Positions 20,463-28,153 of a DNA stretch of 53,982 bases are shown in pieces (position 1 is the first letter of the stretch; each line of letters starts with the position of its first letter). Source of the stretch: Acidobacteriota bacterium (GTDB lineage Bacteria; Acidobacteriota; Terriglobia; Terriglobales; Acidobacteriaceae); assembly GCA_003225495.1 (NCBI GenBank), contig QIAJ01000175.1:1-53982 (forward strand), in the 5' to 3' direction. The notes beneath the pieces were generated by a model. The model made no database searches and was not told the origin of the DNA. It saw nothing but the letters and a program-made list of their open reading frames with translations. The position numbers were made by a program, and so were the translations under genes.

Positions 20463-21287
20463 ATGGCATCGCCCACCCTCGACCTTCGAAACCTAGGCAT
20501 CCGCCAAAATGCCCGTCAGAATGGGCTTTTAGGGAGTTCATTCCCCGGACTCATGACAAACTCATTTGCAACCTCCCCCATCCACGCTGCTTTTGCAGCT
20601 CCCGTTGCGGCGCATGTCCTGAGAAAAGTCAATGCCCGCGCCGCGTTGTTTAACTTGCCCGAACCGTCTTCCAGCCTGCTGGCAGAATGTTTCCGCCAGT
20701 TCGGCATCGAGGCTGTTCCGGTGTCGGACGCCGATTCGCAGCGCCTGCACACGCAAAAGTTCGATGCTTGTGTACTGCCTCTGGGCGGCTCGGTTGGCCA
20801 CATCATCGAACTGGCGCGCAGTTCGCCGTCGAATAGTCGTCTCGTGATCTACGGCCTCGGCGGCAGTGCGCAGGATGCGATGCGCTACTCGAAACATTGC
20901 ATCAATGCCATGTTCCACGAACCGCTGGAGCGGTCCGCCACTCTGAAATTGCTGCGGTCGACTCGCCCGCTTGTGCTGCATGAATTCCGGCGCTACGTTC
21001 GCATTCCGGTTATGACCGACGTTACCGTGGTTGCCGCCGACAGCTCCCGCTTTCTGGTCACCAGCCAGGAGATTAGCGCGGGCGGCATGTCGATGAAAGG
21101 CACCACCAAGCTCGAACCCGGTCAACTGGTGGAAGTGACGTTCTCAGTGCTGACTCTTCCACAAATCCGGCTGCGCGGCCACGTATCCTGGAAGAAGCCC
21201 AACAAGAGTGTGGGGATCCGCTTCGACGTCAAGGACGAGCGTCGCCAGCGGTTGAGAGAGTGGATCGTGTCGTACGTAGAATCGTAG
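20463..21287 (+). CDS. PilZ-domain protein with receiver-like N-terminus
   Basis: 274 residues from ATG 20463; the ATG at 20553 (244 residues) is an alternative, and neither has a strong Shine-Dalgarno. The N-terminal part ('VNARAALFNLPEPSSSLLAE' to 'CINAMFHEPLERSATLKLLR') has the alternating pattern of a degenerate receiver domain without a clear phospho-Asp. The C-terminal ~100 residues are PilZ: 'RRYVRIPVMTDVTV', then 'SQEISAGGMSM', where Glu replaces the usual Asp/Asn of (D/N)xSxxG, and 'HVSWKKPNKSVGIRFD'. The changed motif residue may weaken c-di-GMP binding. It is followed by a heptamer repeat array. Confidence 0.75.
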   Translation: MASPTLDLRNLGIRQNARQNGLLGSSFPGLMTNSFATSPIHAAFAAPVAAHVLRKVNARAALFNLPEPSSSLLAECFRQFGIEAVPVSDADSQRLHTQKFDACVLPLGGSVGHIIELARSSPSNSRLVIYGLGGSAQDAMRYSKHCINAMFHEPLERSATLKLLRSTRPLVLHEFRRYVRIPVMTDVTVVAADSSRFLVTSQEISAGGMSMKGTTKLEPGQLVEVTFSVLTLPQIRLRGHVSWKKPNKSVGIRFDVKDERRQRLREWIVSYVES

Positions 21288-21297
21288 GGAGCAGATC

Positions 21298-21332
21298 TTA
21301 GCTCCTAGCTCCTAGCTCTGAGCTTTGAGCCC
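21298..21332. repeat. Heptanucleotide tandem array, NNAGCNN type (5 units)
   Basis: Five consecutive 7-mers in register: TTAGCTC, CTAGCTC, CTAGCTC, TGAGCTT, TGAGCCC. The array starts 10 nt after a stop codon. The same NNAGCNN five-unit design lies inside dnaG at 50904. Confidence 0.7.
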
Positions 21333-21438
21333 GGACGTAGAGACGCGGCCTTTTTTATTTCAGGGCAATGCTCAGATTTCCCCGCGCCCGCGGCCGCCCA
21401 GCCGCCACCTGAGCCTCTTTCACGACTAAAATACCAGC

Positions 21439-22191
21439 GTGAGTTCTTCACCCGTCGCGGCCGAACCTCCGCCGAAGTCTTCGTCCGACAAGCGCGAGTT
21501 CTCGCTGCGCGAGAAGATGCTGCTTTCGCTCATCAGCTGGGGAGGATACCTTGCCATCGCCCTGATCGGGCCCACCCTGCGTTACTCGATCTCATGGGAA
21601 GAAGAGCCGTCTCCGCCGGACGCCATTTTCGAAAAGCCCGTGATCTATTCTTTCTGGCATCGCGCAGTGTTCCCAGCAGCATGGATGTGGAGGAGACACG
21701 GTATTGCCGTGATGGTGAGCCGCAGCTTCGACGGCGAATACATCGCGCGCATTATCGAGAAACTGGGCTTCCTTGCCGTTCGCGGTTCCAGCAGCCGGGG
21801 TGCGACGGGAGCATTGCTGGGGATGAAGAGCGTGTTGGAACAGGGCGAGTCAGTAGCGTTTACGATCGACGGACCTCGTGGCCCGAAGTATGTCGCCAAG
21901 GCGGGTCCGGTCAGGCTCTCCAAAATTTCCGGCGCTCCGATGGCGGCGTTCTACGTCGCCCTCAGCAACAAATGGGTACTGAAGACTTGGGACGAATTCA
22001 TGATTCCGAAGCCATTTTCAAGAGCCCTGGTTCGCGTCAGCAACAGGACAATCGTCACTTCAGATGCCGACGATAAGCAGATTGCTGACTATCACGGGCA
22101 ACTGCAGGCGGCTCTGGAACGCGTGACCGAGTTTGCGGAAAAAAACGTGGCCCGCGCCGGATCGGATGAGTTTCCCTTCCGGAAAACATAG
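21439..22191 (+). CDS. DUF374 lysophospholipid acyltransferase-like protein
   Basis: 250 residues, GTG start at 21439. The DUF374 pattern is present: 'YSFWHRAVFPAAWMWRRHG' (catalytic-type His), 'VMVSRSFDGEYIARIIEKLG', 'VRGSSSRGATGAL', 'AFTIDGPRGPKYVAKAG' and 'LSKISGAPMAAFYVAL'. These proteins are related to the LpxL/PlsC acyltransferase superfamily and probably acylate a lipid at the inner membrane face; substrate not known. A hydrophobic segment (about 27-48) should anchor it. It is convergent with the Clc gene, with stops about 10 nt apart. Confidence 0.85.
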   Translation: MSSSPVAAEPPPKSSSDKREFSLREKMLLSLISWGGYLAIALIGPTLRYSISWEEEPSPPDAIFEKPVIYSFWHRAVFPAAWMWRRHGIAVMVSRSFDGEYIARIIEKLGFLAVRGSSSRGATGALLGMKSVLEQGESVAFTIDGPRGPKYVAKAGPVRLSKISGAPMAAFYVALSNKWVLKTWDEFMIPKPFSRALVRVSNRTIVTSDADDKQIADYHGQLQAALERVTEFAEKNVARAGSDEFPFRKT

Positions 22192-22201
22192 CGGCACTTA
22201 C

Positions 22202-24055
22202 TCACGAGGGATGCAATCCTTCCGGACGCGGCTGTCCCAGTCTCAGCCACCCGAATTTCAGGTGGCGTTCGCGGCGGCGTTCTTCCTCCAGATGACGCGA
22301 GCGCGCCTTTAGTAAATCATTGAGCGATACCAGGCCAAGAAATTGCCGCGTGTCGCGGTCCACCACGGGCATGCGCGTACAAGCCTTTTCCGCCATCCGA
22401 TAGACCACTAGCCGCAATGGTTCGTCCGGATAGGCTTCCACTGCGGCATTTTGTACCAGTTCGCCAATCGGCCTTACCAGAGCCGCATCGCCATGTTGCT
22501 CCAACTGCTGGCTAAGATCGCCGCGCGTAACGACGCCTGTGAGCTGTCCCTCCACATTTACGACCGGCAGCAGGCGCTGCTCCTGATGGTCGGTCCGCAG
22601 TGAGCGCAGAATTGCTCCGAGTGTGGTGGCGGCAGGCAGCACCGCGACCTTCGTTCGCATAACTTCGCGCACAAAGAGAATTTCCAGCGGATCAACCGCG
22701 TATTCGCGGCTCAGGTGAAAGCCCCTCCGGGCAACCTTCTCGGTTAAGATCGACCGCCGCAGCGTAAGGACCGTGAAAGCATGAGCGATAACGCTTCCGA
22801 CCAACAGCGGCAAAAAGACATTGGCATCGTGCGTCAGTTCAAAAGCGAAAATGATGCTCGTAAACGGAGCGCGCATGGTTCCTCCAAGAATCGCACCCAT
22901 ACTGATCAGCGGCCAGAAGCCCGCGCCTTCATTGGGAAGGAACATCGCTTCGAGACCTCCGAGGGCGCCGCCCATCATCAGCAGCGGCGCCAGAACGCCG
23001 CCCGAAGTTCCAGAGCCCAGCGATACCGCCCAGATAAACCACTTGACGATCAGCACGCCGAGAATCACGCGGGTTGTAACGCTGCCTTGCAGCAATCCGC
23101 CGATTGTGTCGTAACCGACGCCCAAGGCCTGGGGAAAAATGAGGCCGCCCAAACCGATCGCCAAGCCGCCGATGGCAGGCCACCACATCCAGTGATGCTT
23201 CAAACGCTGAAACGCGTCTTCAGCGGCGTACACGGATACAGTCAGCAGCGCCGACAAGGCTCCCGCGAGCAGGCCGACTAGAGCGCATCCCAGTAACCCC
23301 TTTGGTCCGATGAATAGCGGGTGCTCCGGAACCGGAAAGAGGGGCCCAAACCCGAGAAGATACCGGCGCGCAACCGCCGCCACCGCGCTGGCAAGTGCCA
23401 CCGGAATCAGGCTGCGCGGCTTCCATTCGAACAGCAACAGCTCCACCGCCAATAGCACGGCCGCCACCGGCGAAGCGAAGGTTGCAGACATTCCTCCCGC
23501 AGCGCCCGCTACCAGCAGCGTCTTGCGCTCGGCACTGGTCAGATGAAACAGCTGCGCAATCATCGAGCCGACTGCGCCGCCGGTCATGATAATCGGGCCT
23601 TCGGCGCCGAACGGACCACCCGATCCAATCGAGATCGCCGAAGAAATCGGCTTCAGCAACGCAACCTTCGGTTCGATGCGGCTTCCGTTCAGCAAGATCG
23701 ATTCGATCGCCTCCGGAATGCCGTGGCCCCGGATCCGCTCCGAGCCGTATCTCGCCATTACTCCGATGATCAACGCGCCTGCGATTGGAACTAAAACGCT
23801 GAACACACCCAGATGATTGCCGACCGGCGATACCATCGCCGTGCTCCAACGGCCAAAATAAAACAGGTTCGTGAACAATCCGATCAGACGAAGCAAGAGG
23901 AGTGCGACCACCGCGCACACAACGCCAATGAAGATCGCCAAGCCGGAGATTGGAAGAACTCTCCAATTCGTGGTGAAGTCTCCCAACTCCTCATTGCGGC
24001 CCTGCGAGTGGATGCTTGGGCTGCGTCGACTTTCCGTTTCGCTAACTGGACTCAC
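22202..24055 (-). CDS. CLC-family chloride channel/antiporter with CBS pair
   Basis: 617 residues. The CLC fold has about 12 hydrophobic segments. The selectivity segments are 'SIGSGGPFGAEGPIIMTGG' (Ser of GSG plus the gating Glu in GAEGP) and 'SLGSGTSGGVLAPLLMMGG'. In 'ASPVAAVLLAVELLLFEW' one Glu lines up near the inner proton glutamate of CLC-ec1, but the pair there is EL, not EE, so proton coupling is uncertain. Two CBS domains follow: 'VREVMRTKVAVLPAATTLGA' and 'RPIGELVQNAAVEAYPDEPL'. It starts 17 nt after the marR stop, so it is probably co-transcribed with marR. Confidence 0.92.
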   Translation of the reverse strand: MSPVSETESRRSPSIHSQGRNEELGDFTTNWRVLPISGLAIFIGVVCAVVALLLLRLIGLFTNLFYFGRWSTAMVSPVGNHLGVFSVLVPIAGALIIGVMARYGSERIRGHGIPEAIESILLNGSRIEPKVALLKPISSAISIGSGGPFGAEGPIIMTGGAVGSMIAQLFHLTSAERKTLLVAGAAGGMSATFASPVAAVLLAVELLLFEWKPRSLIPVALASAVAAVARRYLLGFGPLFPVPEHPLFIGPKGLLGCALVGLLAGALSALLTVSVYAAEDAFQRLKHHWMWWPAIGGLAIGLGGLIFPQALGVGYDTIGGLLQGSVTTRVILGVLIVKWFIWAVSLGSGTSGGVLAPLLMMGGALGGLEAMFLPNEGAGFWPLISMGAILGGTMRAPFTSIIFAFELTHDANVFLPLLVGSVIAHAFTVLTLRRSILTEKVARRGFHLSREYAVDPLEILFVREVMRTKVAVLPAATTLGAILRSLRTDHQEQRLLPVVNVEGQLTGVVTRGDLSQQLEQHGDAALVRPIGELVQNAAVEAYPDEPLRLVVYRMAEKACTRMPVVDRDTRQFLGLVSLNDLLKARSRHLEEERRRERHLKFGWLRLGQPRPEGLHPS

Positions 24056-24072
24056 GATCGCCTTATCCTTTG

Positions 24073-24525
24073 CTAAATAGTTACGCCGCGCGTTTTCTTC
24101 TTTCTTCGCGATTCCGGTGTCCGCTTAAGAAGCATTTCCAGCGCGTCCACCAGCGCGGTTCCGCCCGCGCGCAGTTCGGTGATCCGTTGGCGGGCCACCT
24201 CTTGGACCGCTTCTTCTCCGCGCGGGAGGAGAGAAACAAGAACGCATCGAGCGTCGTCCCGGCTTCGGGTGCGGTGCACAAATTTACGCTTCTCCATCCG
24301 GTCGATCAGTTCCACAGTGCTGTTGTGCTTAAGGGACAACCGGTCCGCAAGCGTGTAGATAGTCGCTTCCGCGTCCTCTGGAAGCCCCCGCAATGCGAGC
24401 AGGAGCTGGTATTGCTGAGGTTCCAGTCCCCCGCGGCGGGCCGCCTCATCGCCTTCAGAAAGAAAGAGACGGATCCTGTAACGCAAAGCGGCCAAGGCTC
24501 GGTAGTCTTCGGTAGCAACCTTCAT
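24073..24525 (-). CDS. MarR-family transcriptional regulator
   Basis: 150 residues from ATG 24525; the longer open frame upstream (to 24846) crosses the riboswitch region and is not coding. The winged helix is clear: 'LEPQQYQLLLALRGLP', 'EATIYTLADRLSLKHNSTVE', 'LIDRMEKRKFVHRTRSRDDA' and the wing 'CVLVSLLPRGEEAV'. Basic tail (ESRRKKKTRGV). Known family: dimeric repressors that bind palindromes and release on a small ligand. A near-perfect palindrome sits 13 nt upstream of the start, and clc follows within 17 nt, so it likely represses itself and the CLC protein. Confidence 0.9.
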   Translation of the reverse strand: MKVATEDYRALAALRYRIRLFLSEGDEAARRGGLEPQQYQLLLALRGLPEDAEATIYTLADRLSLKHNSTVELIDRMEKRKFVHRTRSRDDARCVLVSLLPRGEEAVQEVARQRITELRAGGTALVDALEMLLKRTPESRRKKKTRGVTI

Positions 24526-24537
24526 ACAACTTCCAAT

Positions 24538-24556
24538 TATATCGTAATACGATATA
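24538..24556. promoter_or_regulatory. MarR operator candidate
   Basis: TATATCGT-AAT-ACGATATA: two 8-bp arms with a 3-nt centre, 13 nt upstream of the marR start. The size and position are those of a MarR-dimer site, and binding there would block marR-clc initiation. Confidence 0.65.
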
Positions 24557-24627
24557 TATTGGCGGGATGCAGAGACTCGACTCATGGGCCGCCTGAGGAT
24601 TCCCACCCTGTTAACTATTTCGTACCG

Positions 24628-24657
24628 TTGACGTGCGACCGACCGTCCCGGTAGATT
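24628..24657 (+). promoter_or_regulatory. Sigma-70-type promoter for the riboswitch and receptor
   Basis: TTGACG (24628-24633), 18-nt spacer, TAGATT (24652-24657). The predicted start near 24664 lies about 50 nt before the riboswitch core on the correct strand. Confidence 0.5.
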
Positions 24658-24699
24658 TTCTGAGATTCGTTTTTCGCTCTTTCTAAATTGGGTTCGCGC

Positions 24700-24882
24700 A
24701 TGATCGTGGACCGGCGCCATGCTGGTTCCATGAGGGAAGCGGGTGAAAATCCCGCGCTGCCGCGCAACTGTAAGCGAGGACACAGCGGACGTCCACTGGG
24801 AGTTGTGAAGATTCCCGGGAAGGACGGCCGCAGAAGATGGACTCAATCAAGTCCTTACTCGCAAGCCAGGAGACCGGCGTGA
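24700..24882 (+). promoter_or_regulatory. Cobalamin (B12) riboswitch
   Basis: The leader of the TonB receptor gene shows the conserved parts of the adenosylcobalamin aptamer in order: 'gctggttccatgagggaagc', 'gggtgaaaatcccgcgctgc', 'cgcgcaactgtaagcg', and the B12 box 'agccaggagaccggc' at 24864-24878. A small helix CCTTT (24898-24902) / AAAGG (24910-24914) then covers the Shine-Dalgarno AAGGAGG of the receptor gene. Known for the class: bound cobalamin favours the closed state and lowers expression. The layout predicts control of translation start rather than termination, since no U-tract hairpin is present. Confidence 0.92.
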
Positions 24883-24922
24883 ACCGTACCTGAAACCCCT
24901 TTCGCGTGTAAAGGAGGACGGA

Positions 24923-27142
24923 ATGATCCGCTCCCTGGTTGTTCGATGTGCAATTTCTCTTCTGCTGTTTGTGCCGGCATTCGCGGGCGAGCTTCAGGTC
25001 AAGGTTCTCGATCCACACTCCGCGGCTGTCGCCGGTGCGCAAGTGTCGCTGTTCCGGGTCGGTGAATCGGCTCCGCTGCAAGTCAGGACCACGTCTGGCG
25101 AAGGCCTCGCCATCTTCAGCGTCGATACTTCTGCACCCCTGAGCGTTGAGGTACTGGCTCCGGGATTTGCAGCGGCCCAGACAAATATCGAGGAATCGTC
25201 TTCGACGGCGATCGTCGCGCTACAGGTCGCTGGCGCATCTGAGACGGTTGTCGTCATCGCTACTCGCACGGCCGCTCCTGAACAACAGACCGCCAGCAGC
25301 GTATCGTTGCTGACCGGAGAACAAATTACCACCATGTTGCCGGTGGCATTCTCTGACGCTATCCGCTTTCTTCCGGGAGCGGTCGTGAATGTCAGCGGTC
25401 AGCGCGGCGGACTTGGATCTCTGTTCGTCCGTGGCGGCGACTCGCGCTACAACAAGGTCGTGATCGACGGAGTGCCGGTGAACGAACCGGGCGGCACATT
25501 TGATTTTGGGACCGTTCCACTCGTGGAAGCTGACCGCGTGGAATTTCAACGTGGCGCGCAGAGCACCTTGTATGGGTCCGATGCCATGACTAGCGTGGTC
25601 CAAGTGTTCTCCCGTAGTGGCGCTACCACTGTGCCGGAATTACGCTTCGGCGCCGACGGCGGCAATTTTGGAACTGCTCACGGATTCGCTTCCCTAGCCG
25701 GCGCCCGCTCACGGTTCGATTACAACGCCTTCGCAGATCAATTCCAAACCAATGGGCAAGGACCGAACGCCGAATACTGGAATGCTCTCCAGGGCGGAAA
25801 TGTTGGAGTGCAGATCAATCCGACAATCCTTTTTCGTGCGCATGCCAGGCATTCCAATAGACGCACGGGAGTGCCGGGAGAATGGAGTTTCAATGGCGAC
25901 CGAGTCCTTCCGCCCGACGAAGATCAACGTGCCCGCTCTGACAATTTTCTGGCAAGCGGTGAGTTGTTGGTTTCCGGGCCTTCCCGGTGGCAACACCGCC
26001 TGACAGGCTATGAGTACAACACGCAAAGGTTGAACCAGGACGATCTCCCCGATCCCGGCCGGCGCTGTCTCGACACTTTCATCGATTGCCCGTTCCTAAC
26101 TACTGCCCATATCAACCGCGCCGGTTTCATGTACCAGGGCGACTACACACCACGCAGTTGGGCACAGACCACCGTCGGCTACGAATTTGAAGACGAGAAT
26201 GGCCGATTCTTCACGCATTCACCGCCGCCCTTCGAATTCACCCAGACCATTCCCGGGCTCCGATTGAATCATGCTGCCTACGTACAGCAACGAATCACCT
26301 GGAAGCGCCTGTCGGCCATCGCGGGCGTCCGGTACGCTCACAACGAGACCTTCGGCGACAAAGCCGTGCCCCGCGTGGCACTGAGTCTGCTGGCTCTCAG
26401 GGGCGACAATTTTTTCTCAGGAACTAGGCTGCGGTTTTCCTATGCGACCGGGATTAAAGAGCCTCGTTTCGAAGAATCTTTCCCCAACGATGCGTTTACA
26501 AAACCGAACCCGGATCTCAAAGCGGAGCAGAGCCGCTCCTTCGAAACAGGACTCGAACAAAGTCTGCTGACTGGCAAGATTTCGCTGAGCGCGATCTACT
26601 ACAACAACCTTTTCCGCCGCCAGATCGACTTCAGTTGCTGCGACGAGCAGTTTCGCGGCCAGTACGTGAACGTTAACAGCTCCATGGCTCACGGTGCGGA
26701 AGTACAAGCTACGGGAAGATTCAGTTCGCGAGTCTCACTCACTGCCGCGTACACCTACACATCGACGCAAATTTTGGAGGCGCCGCTTTGTACGCTAGAG
26801 AATTTCTGCGATCCCTTCCTGGCCGCCGGTAATTCGCTGCGGCGGCGTCCGAGGCATTCGGGAAACCTGCTGCTGACGTACCTTGGATCGCGCTGGGGCG
26901 CCAATCTCGGCGCCAGCTTCGTCGGCCGCCGGCTCGATTCCGACTTCTTCGGCCTCGGATTCAATCACGCCGCCGGCTACGCTCGCGTCGATCTCGGCGG
27001 ATGGTATGCGATTAATTCGCGAATCACTGCCTACCTGGCCGTCGACAACGCGCTCAATGATCATTACAACGAAGTGGTGGGATACCCGGCACTCACAGCA
27101 AATTTCCGCGCTGGAATGAGATTCCGGATCGGTGGAGAGTAA
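24923..27142 (+). CDS. TonB-dependent outer membrane receptor, B12-regulated (BtuB-like)
   Basis: 739 residues. Signal peptide (MIRSLVVRCAISLLLFVPAF), then a carboxypeptidase-regulatory-like beta-sandwich (about 20-105, 'LQVKVLDPHSAAVAGAQVSL'), then a TonB-box-like 'ETVVVIATRT' at about 110, a plug domain ('FSDAIRFLPGAVVNVSGQRG', 'NKVVIDGVPVNEPGG', 'VEFQRGAQSTLYGSDAM') and a 22-strand barrel to the end. The start is fixed by AAGGAGG 5 nt before ATG. The upstream cobalamin riboswitch makes corrinoid uptake the likely role, as for BtuB. The partner genes btuCDF are not in this window. The extra N-terminal domain is typical of Acidobacteriota and Bacteroidota receptors. Confidence 0.92.
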   Translation: MIRSLVVRCAISLLLFVPAFAGELQVKVLDPHSAAVAGAQVSLFRVGESAPLQVRTTSGEGLAIFSVDTSAPLSVEVLAPGFAAAQTNIEESSSTAIVALQVAGASETVVVIATRTAAPEQQTASSVSLLTGEQITTMLPVAFSDAIRFLPGAVVNVSGQRGGLGSLFVRGGDSRYNKVVIDGVPVNEPGGTFDFGTVPLVEADRVEFQRGAQSTLYGSDAMTSVVQVFSRSGATTVPELRFGADGGNFGTAHGFASLAGARSRFDYNAFADQFQTNGQGPNAEYWNALQGGNVGVQINPTILFRAHARHSNRRTGVPGEWSFNGDRVLPPDEDQRARSDNFLASGELLVSGPSRWQHRLTGYEYNTQRLNQDDLPDPGRRCLDTFIDCPFLTTAHINRAGFMYQGDYTPRSWAQTTVGYEFEDENGRFFTHSPPPFEFTQTIPGLRLNHAAYVQQRITWKRLSAIAGVRYAHNETFGDKAVPRVALSLLALRGDNFFSGTRLRFSYATGIKEPRFEESFPNDAFTKPNPDLKAEQSRSFETGLEQSLLTGKISLSAIYYNNLFRRQIDFSCCDEQFRGQYVNVNSSMAHGAEVQATGRFSSRVSLTAAYTYTSTQILEAPLCTLENFCDPFLAAGNSLRRRPRHSGNLLLTYLGSRWGANLGASFVGRRLDSDFFGLGFNHAAGYARVDLGGWYAINSRITAYLAVDNALNDHYNEVVGYPALTANFRAGMRFRIGGE

Positions 27143-27153
27143 ATCAAGCTATG

Positions 27154-27271
27154 AAGTCAGACACTCTTGTCCGATGCAGTTGCCGCGGGTGCTGATCTTG
27201 ATTCTGAATCGCGGTGGACAATACCGACGAAATTCAACCGCAAACGGCGCCGGACAAAAGTGTCGAGCTAC
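27154..27271. repeat. Inverted pair of GTAGG/TGTCCG repeats
   Basis: The left copy (27154-27177) reads GTCAGACA-CTCT-TGTCCGAT. The right copy (27245-27271), read on the minus strand, is GTAGCTCGACACTTTTGTCC followed by GGCGC. Together they form a 118-bp inverted-repeat unit that fills the gap between the receptor and aldolase genes. The right copy begins at the aldolase stop codon. Confidence 0.6.
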
Positions 27272-27272
27272 A

Positions 27273-28004
27273 TCAGCGGCGGATGTCCGCAGTTTCTTTC
27301 GAGTCGGCTTCGCGCTGAAGACCGTCGCTCGCTGAGGGAATCCTGACAGAACCACACTTACCTGCGCTGTTATAGCGGTGTCGAACCGCCCAAAGTTTTT
27401 CAACATCTTTCTCGCCGAGCGGCTGCGCGCGGCCCAGGATGTGAGTCACCAGCGCAATCTGGGCGAAGTGTTCGACAGTTTCCATCTTCATGTAAGCGTT
27501 TTCGAGGTCTGAGCCGTAGGTCACGACTCCATGATTGGCCATTAAGATCGCATCGTGCGAGGGAACCAGCGGCTCCAGCGCCTCGGCCAGTTCCGGAGTG
27601 CCGGGCGTGCCATATCGTGCCAGCGGAATTTCCCCCAACCCAACGACAACCTCGCAGACCAGCGGCTGGTTCAGGTCCATTCCGGATGCAGCAAATCCGG
27701 TCGCCGTCGGCGGATGGGCGTGAACGATGCCCTGCACATCGGGACGCAAGCGGTAGATCAGCAGATGCATGCCGATCTCGCTGGAAACATTCCTCTTACC
27801 TGCAAGGCGGTTGCCGTCCATGTCCACGATCACTATGTCGGACGGGCGCATCCGGCCCTTGCTCATATAGGTGGGAGTAACCAACAGGCGGCGTTCGTCC
27901 AGCCGTACGGAGAGATTCCCGTCCGTGGCCGCCACGAATCCATTACCGTGCAGTAGACGCCCAAATTCGACGATCGCCAGACGATGCTGTCGCTCGCTCG
28001 CCAT
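27273..28004 (-). CDS. Class II aldolase/adducin family protein (FucA-like)
   Basis: 243 residues. Class II aldolase marks: '[20 protein letters not shown]', '[20 protein letters not shown]' (phosphate site), '[20 protein letters not shown]' and '[15 protein letters not shown]' with the HAH zinc ligands, then the third His in '[12 protein letters not shown]'. The likely catalytic acid is Glu in 'SSEIGMHL'. Known family: L-fuculose- or ribulose-phosphate aldolases and epimerases, or 5-methylthioribulose phosphate enzymes; the substrate cannot be read from sequence. The last ~20 residues are polar and unconserved. Divergent from queA. Confidence 0.85.
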   Translation of the reverse strand: MASERQHRLAIVEFGRLLHGNGFVAATDGNLSVRLDERRLLVTPTYMSKGRMRPSDIVIVDMDGNRLAGKRNVSSEIGMHLLIYRLRPDVQGIVHAHPPTATGFAASGMDLNQPLVCEVVVGLGEIPLARYGTPGTPELAEALEPLVPSHDAILMANHGVVTYGSDLENAYMKMETVEHFAQIALVTHILGRAQPLGEKDVEKLWAVRHRYNSAGKCGSVRIPSASDGLQREADSKETADIRR

Positions 28005-28141
28005 CTTGTGCCCAAGCCCCGCCGGTCATGGTACCGCAGGCGCTGCGAACGTTCCAACCAAATCGGGCCGAATACTGTAAAAATTCGTCATTGTTCAACA
28101 TTTACATTGGCAATCTGGACCGAGTGCCCCTTCTTCAACTC

Positions 28142-28147
28142 TATAAT
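28142..28147 (+). promoter_or_regulatory. Consensus -10 hexamer just before queA
   Basis: TATAAT ends 6 nt before the chosen GTG start of queA. If used, transcription would begin at or very near the start codon (leaderless mRNA). No good -35 is at 17 nt. Confidence 0.3.
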
Positions 28148-28153
28148 TCCGCG

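Noticed and set aside
24526-24846. N-terminal extension of the MarR frame
   Set aside because: It crosses the promoter, operator and riboswitch on the opposite strand; the MarR fold starts at 24525.
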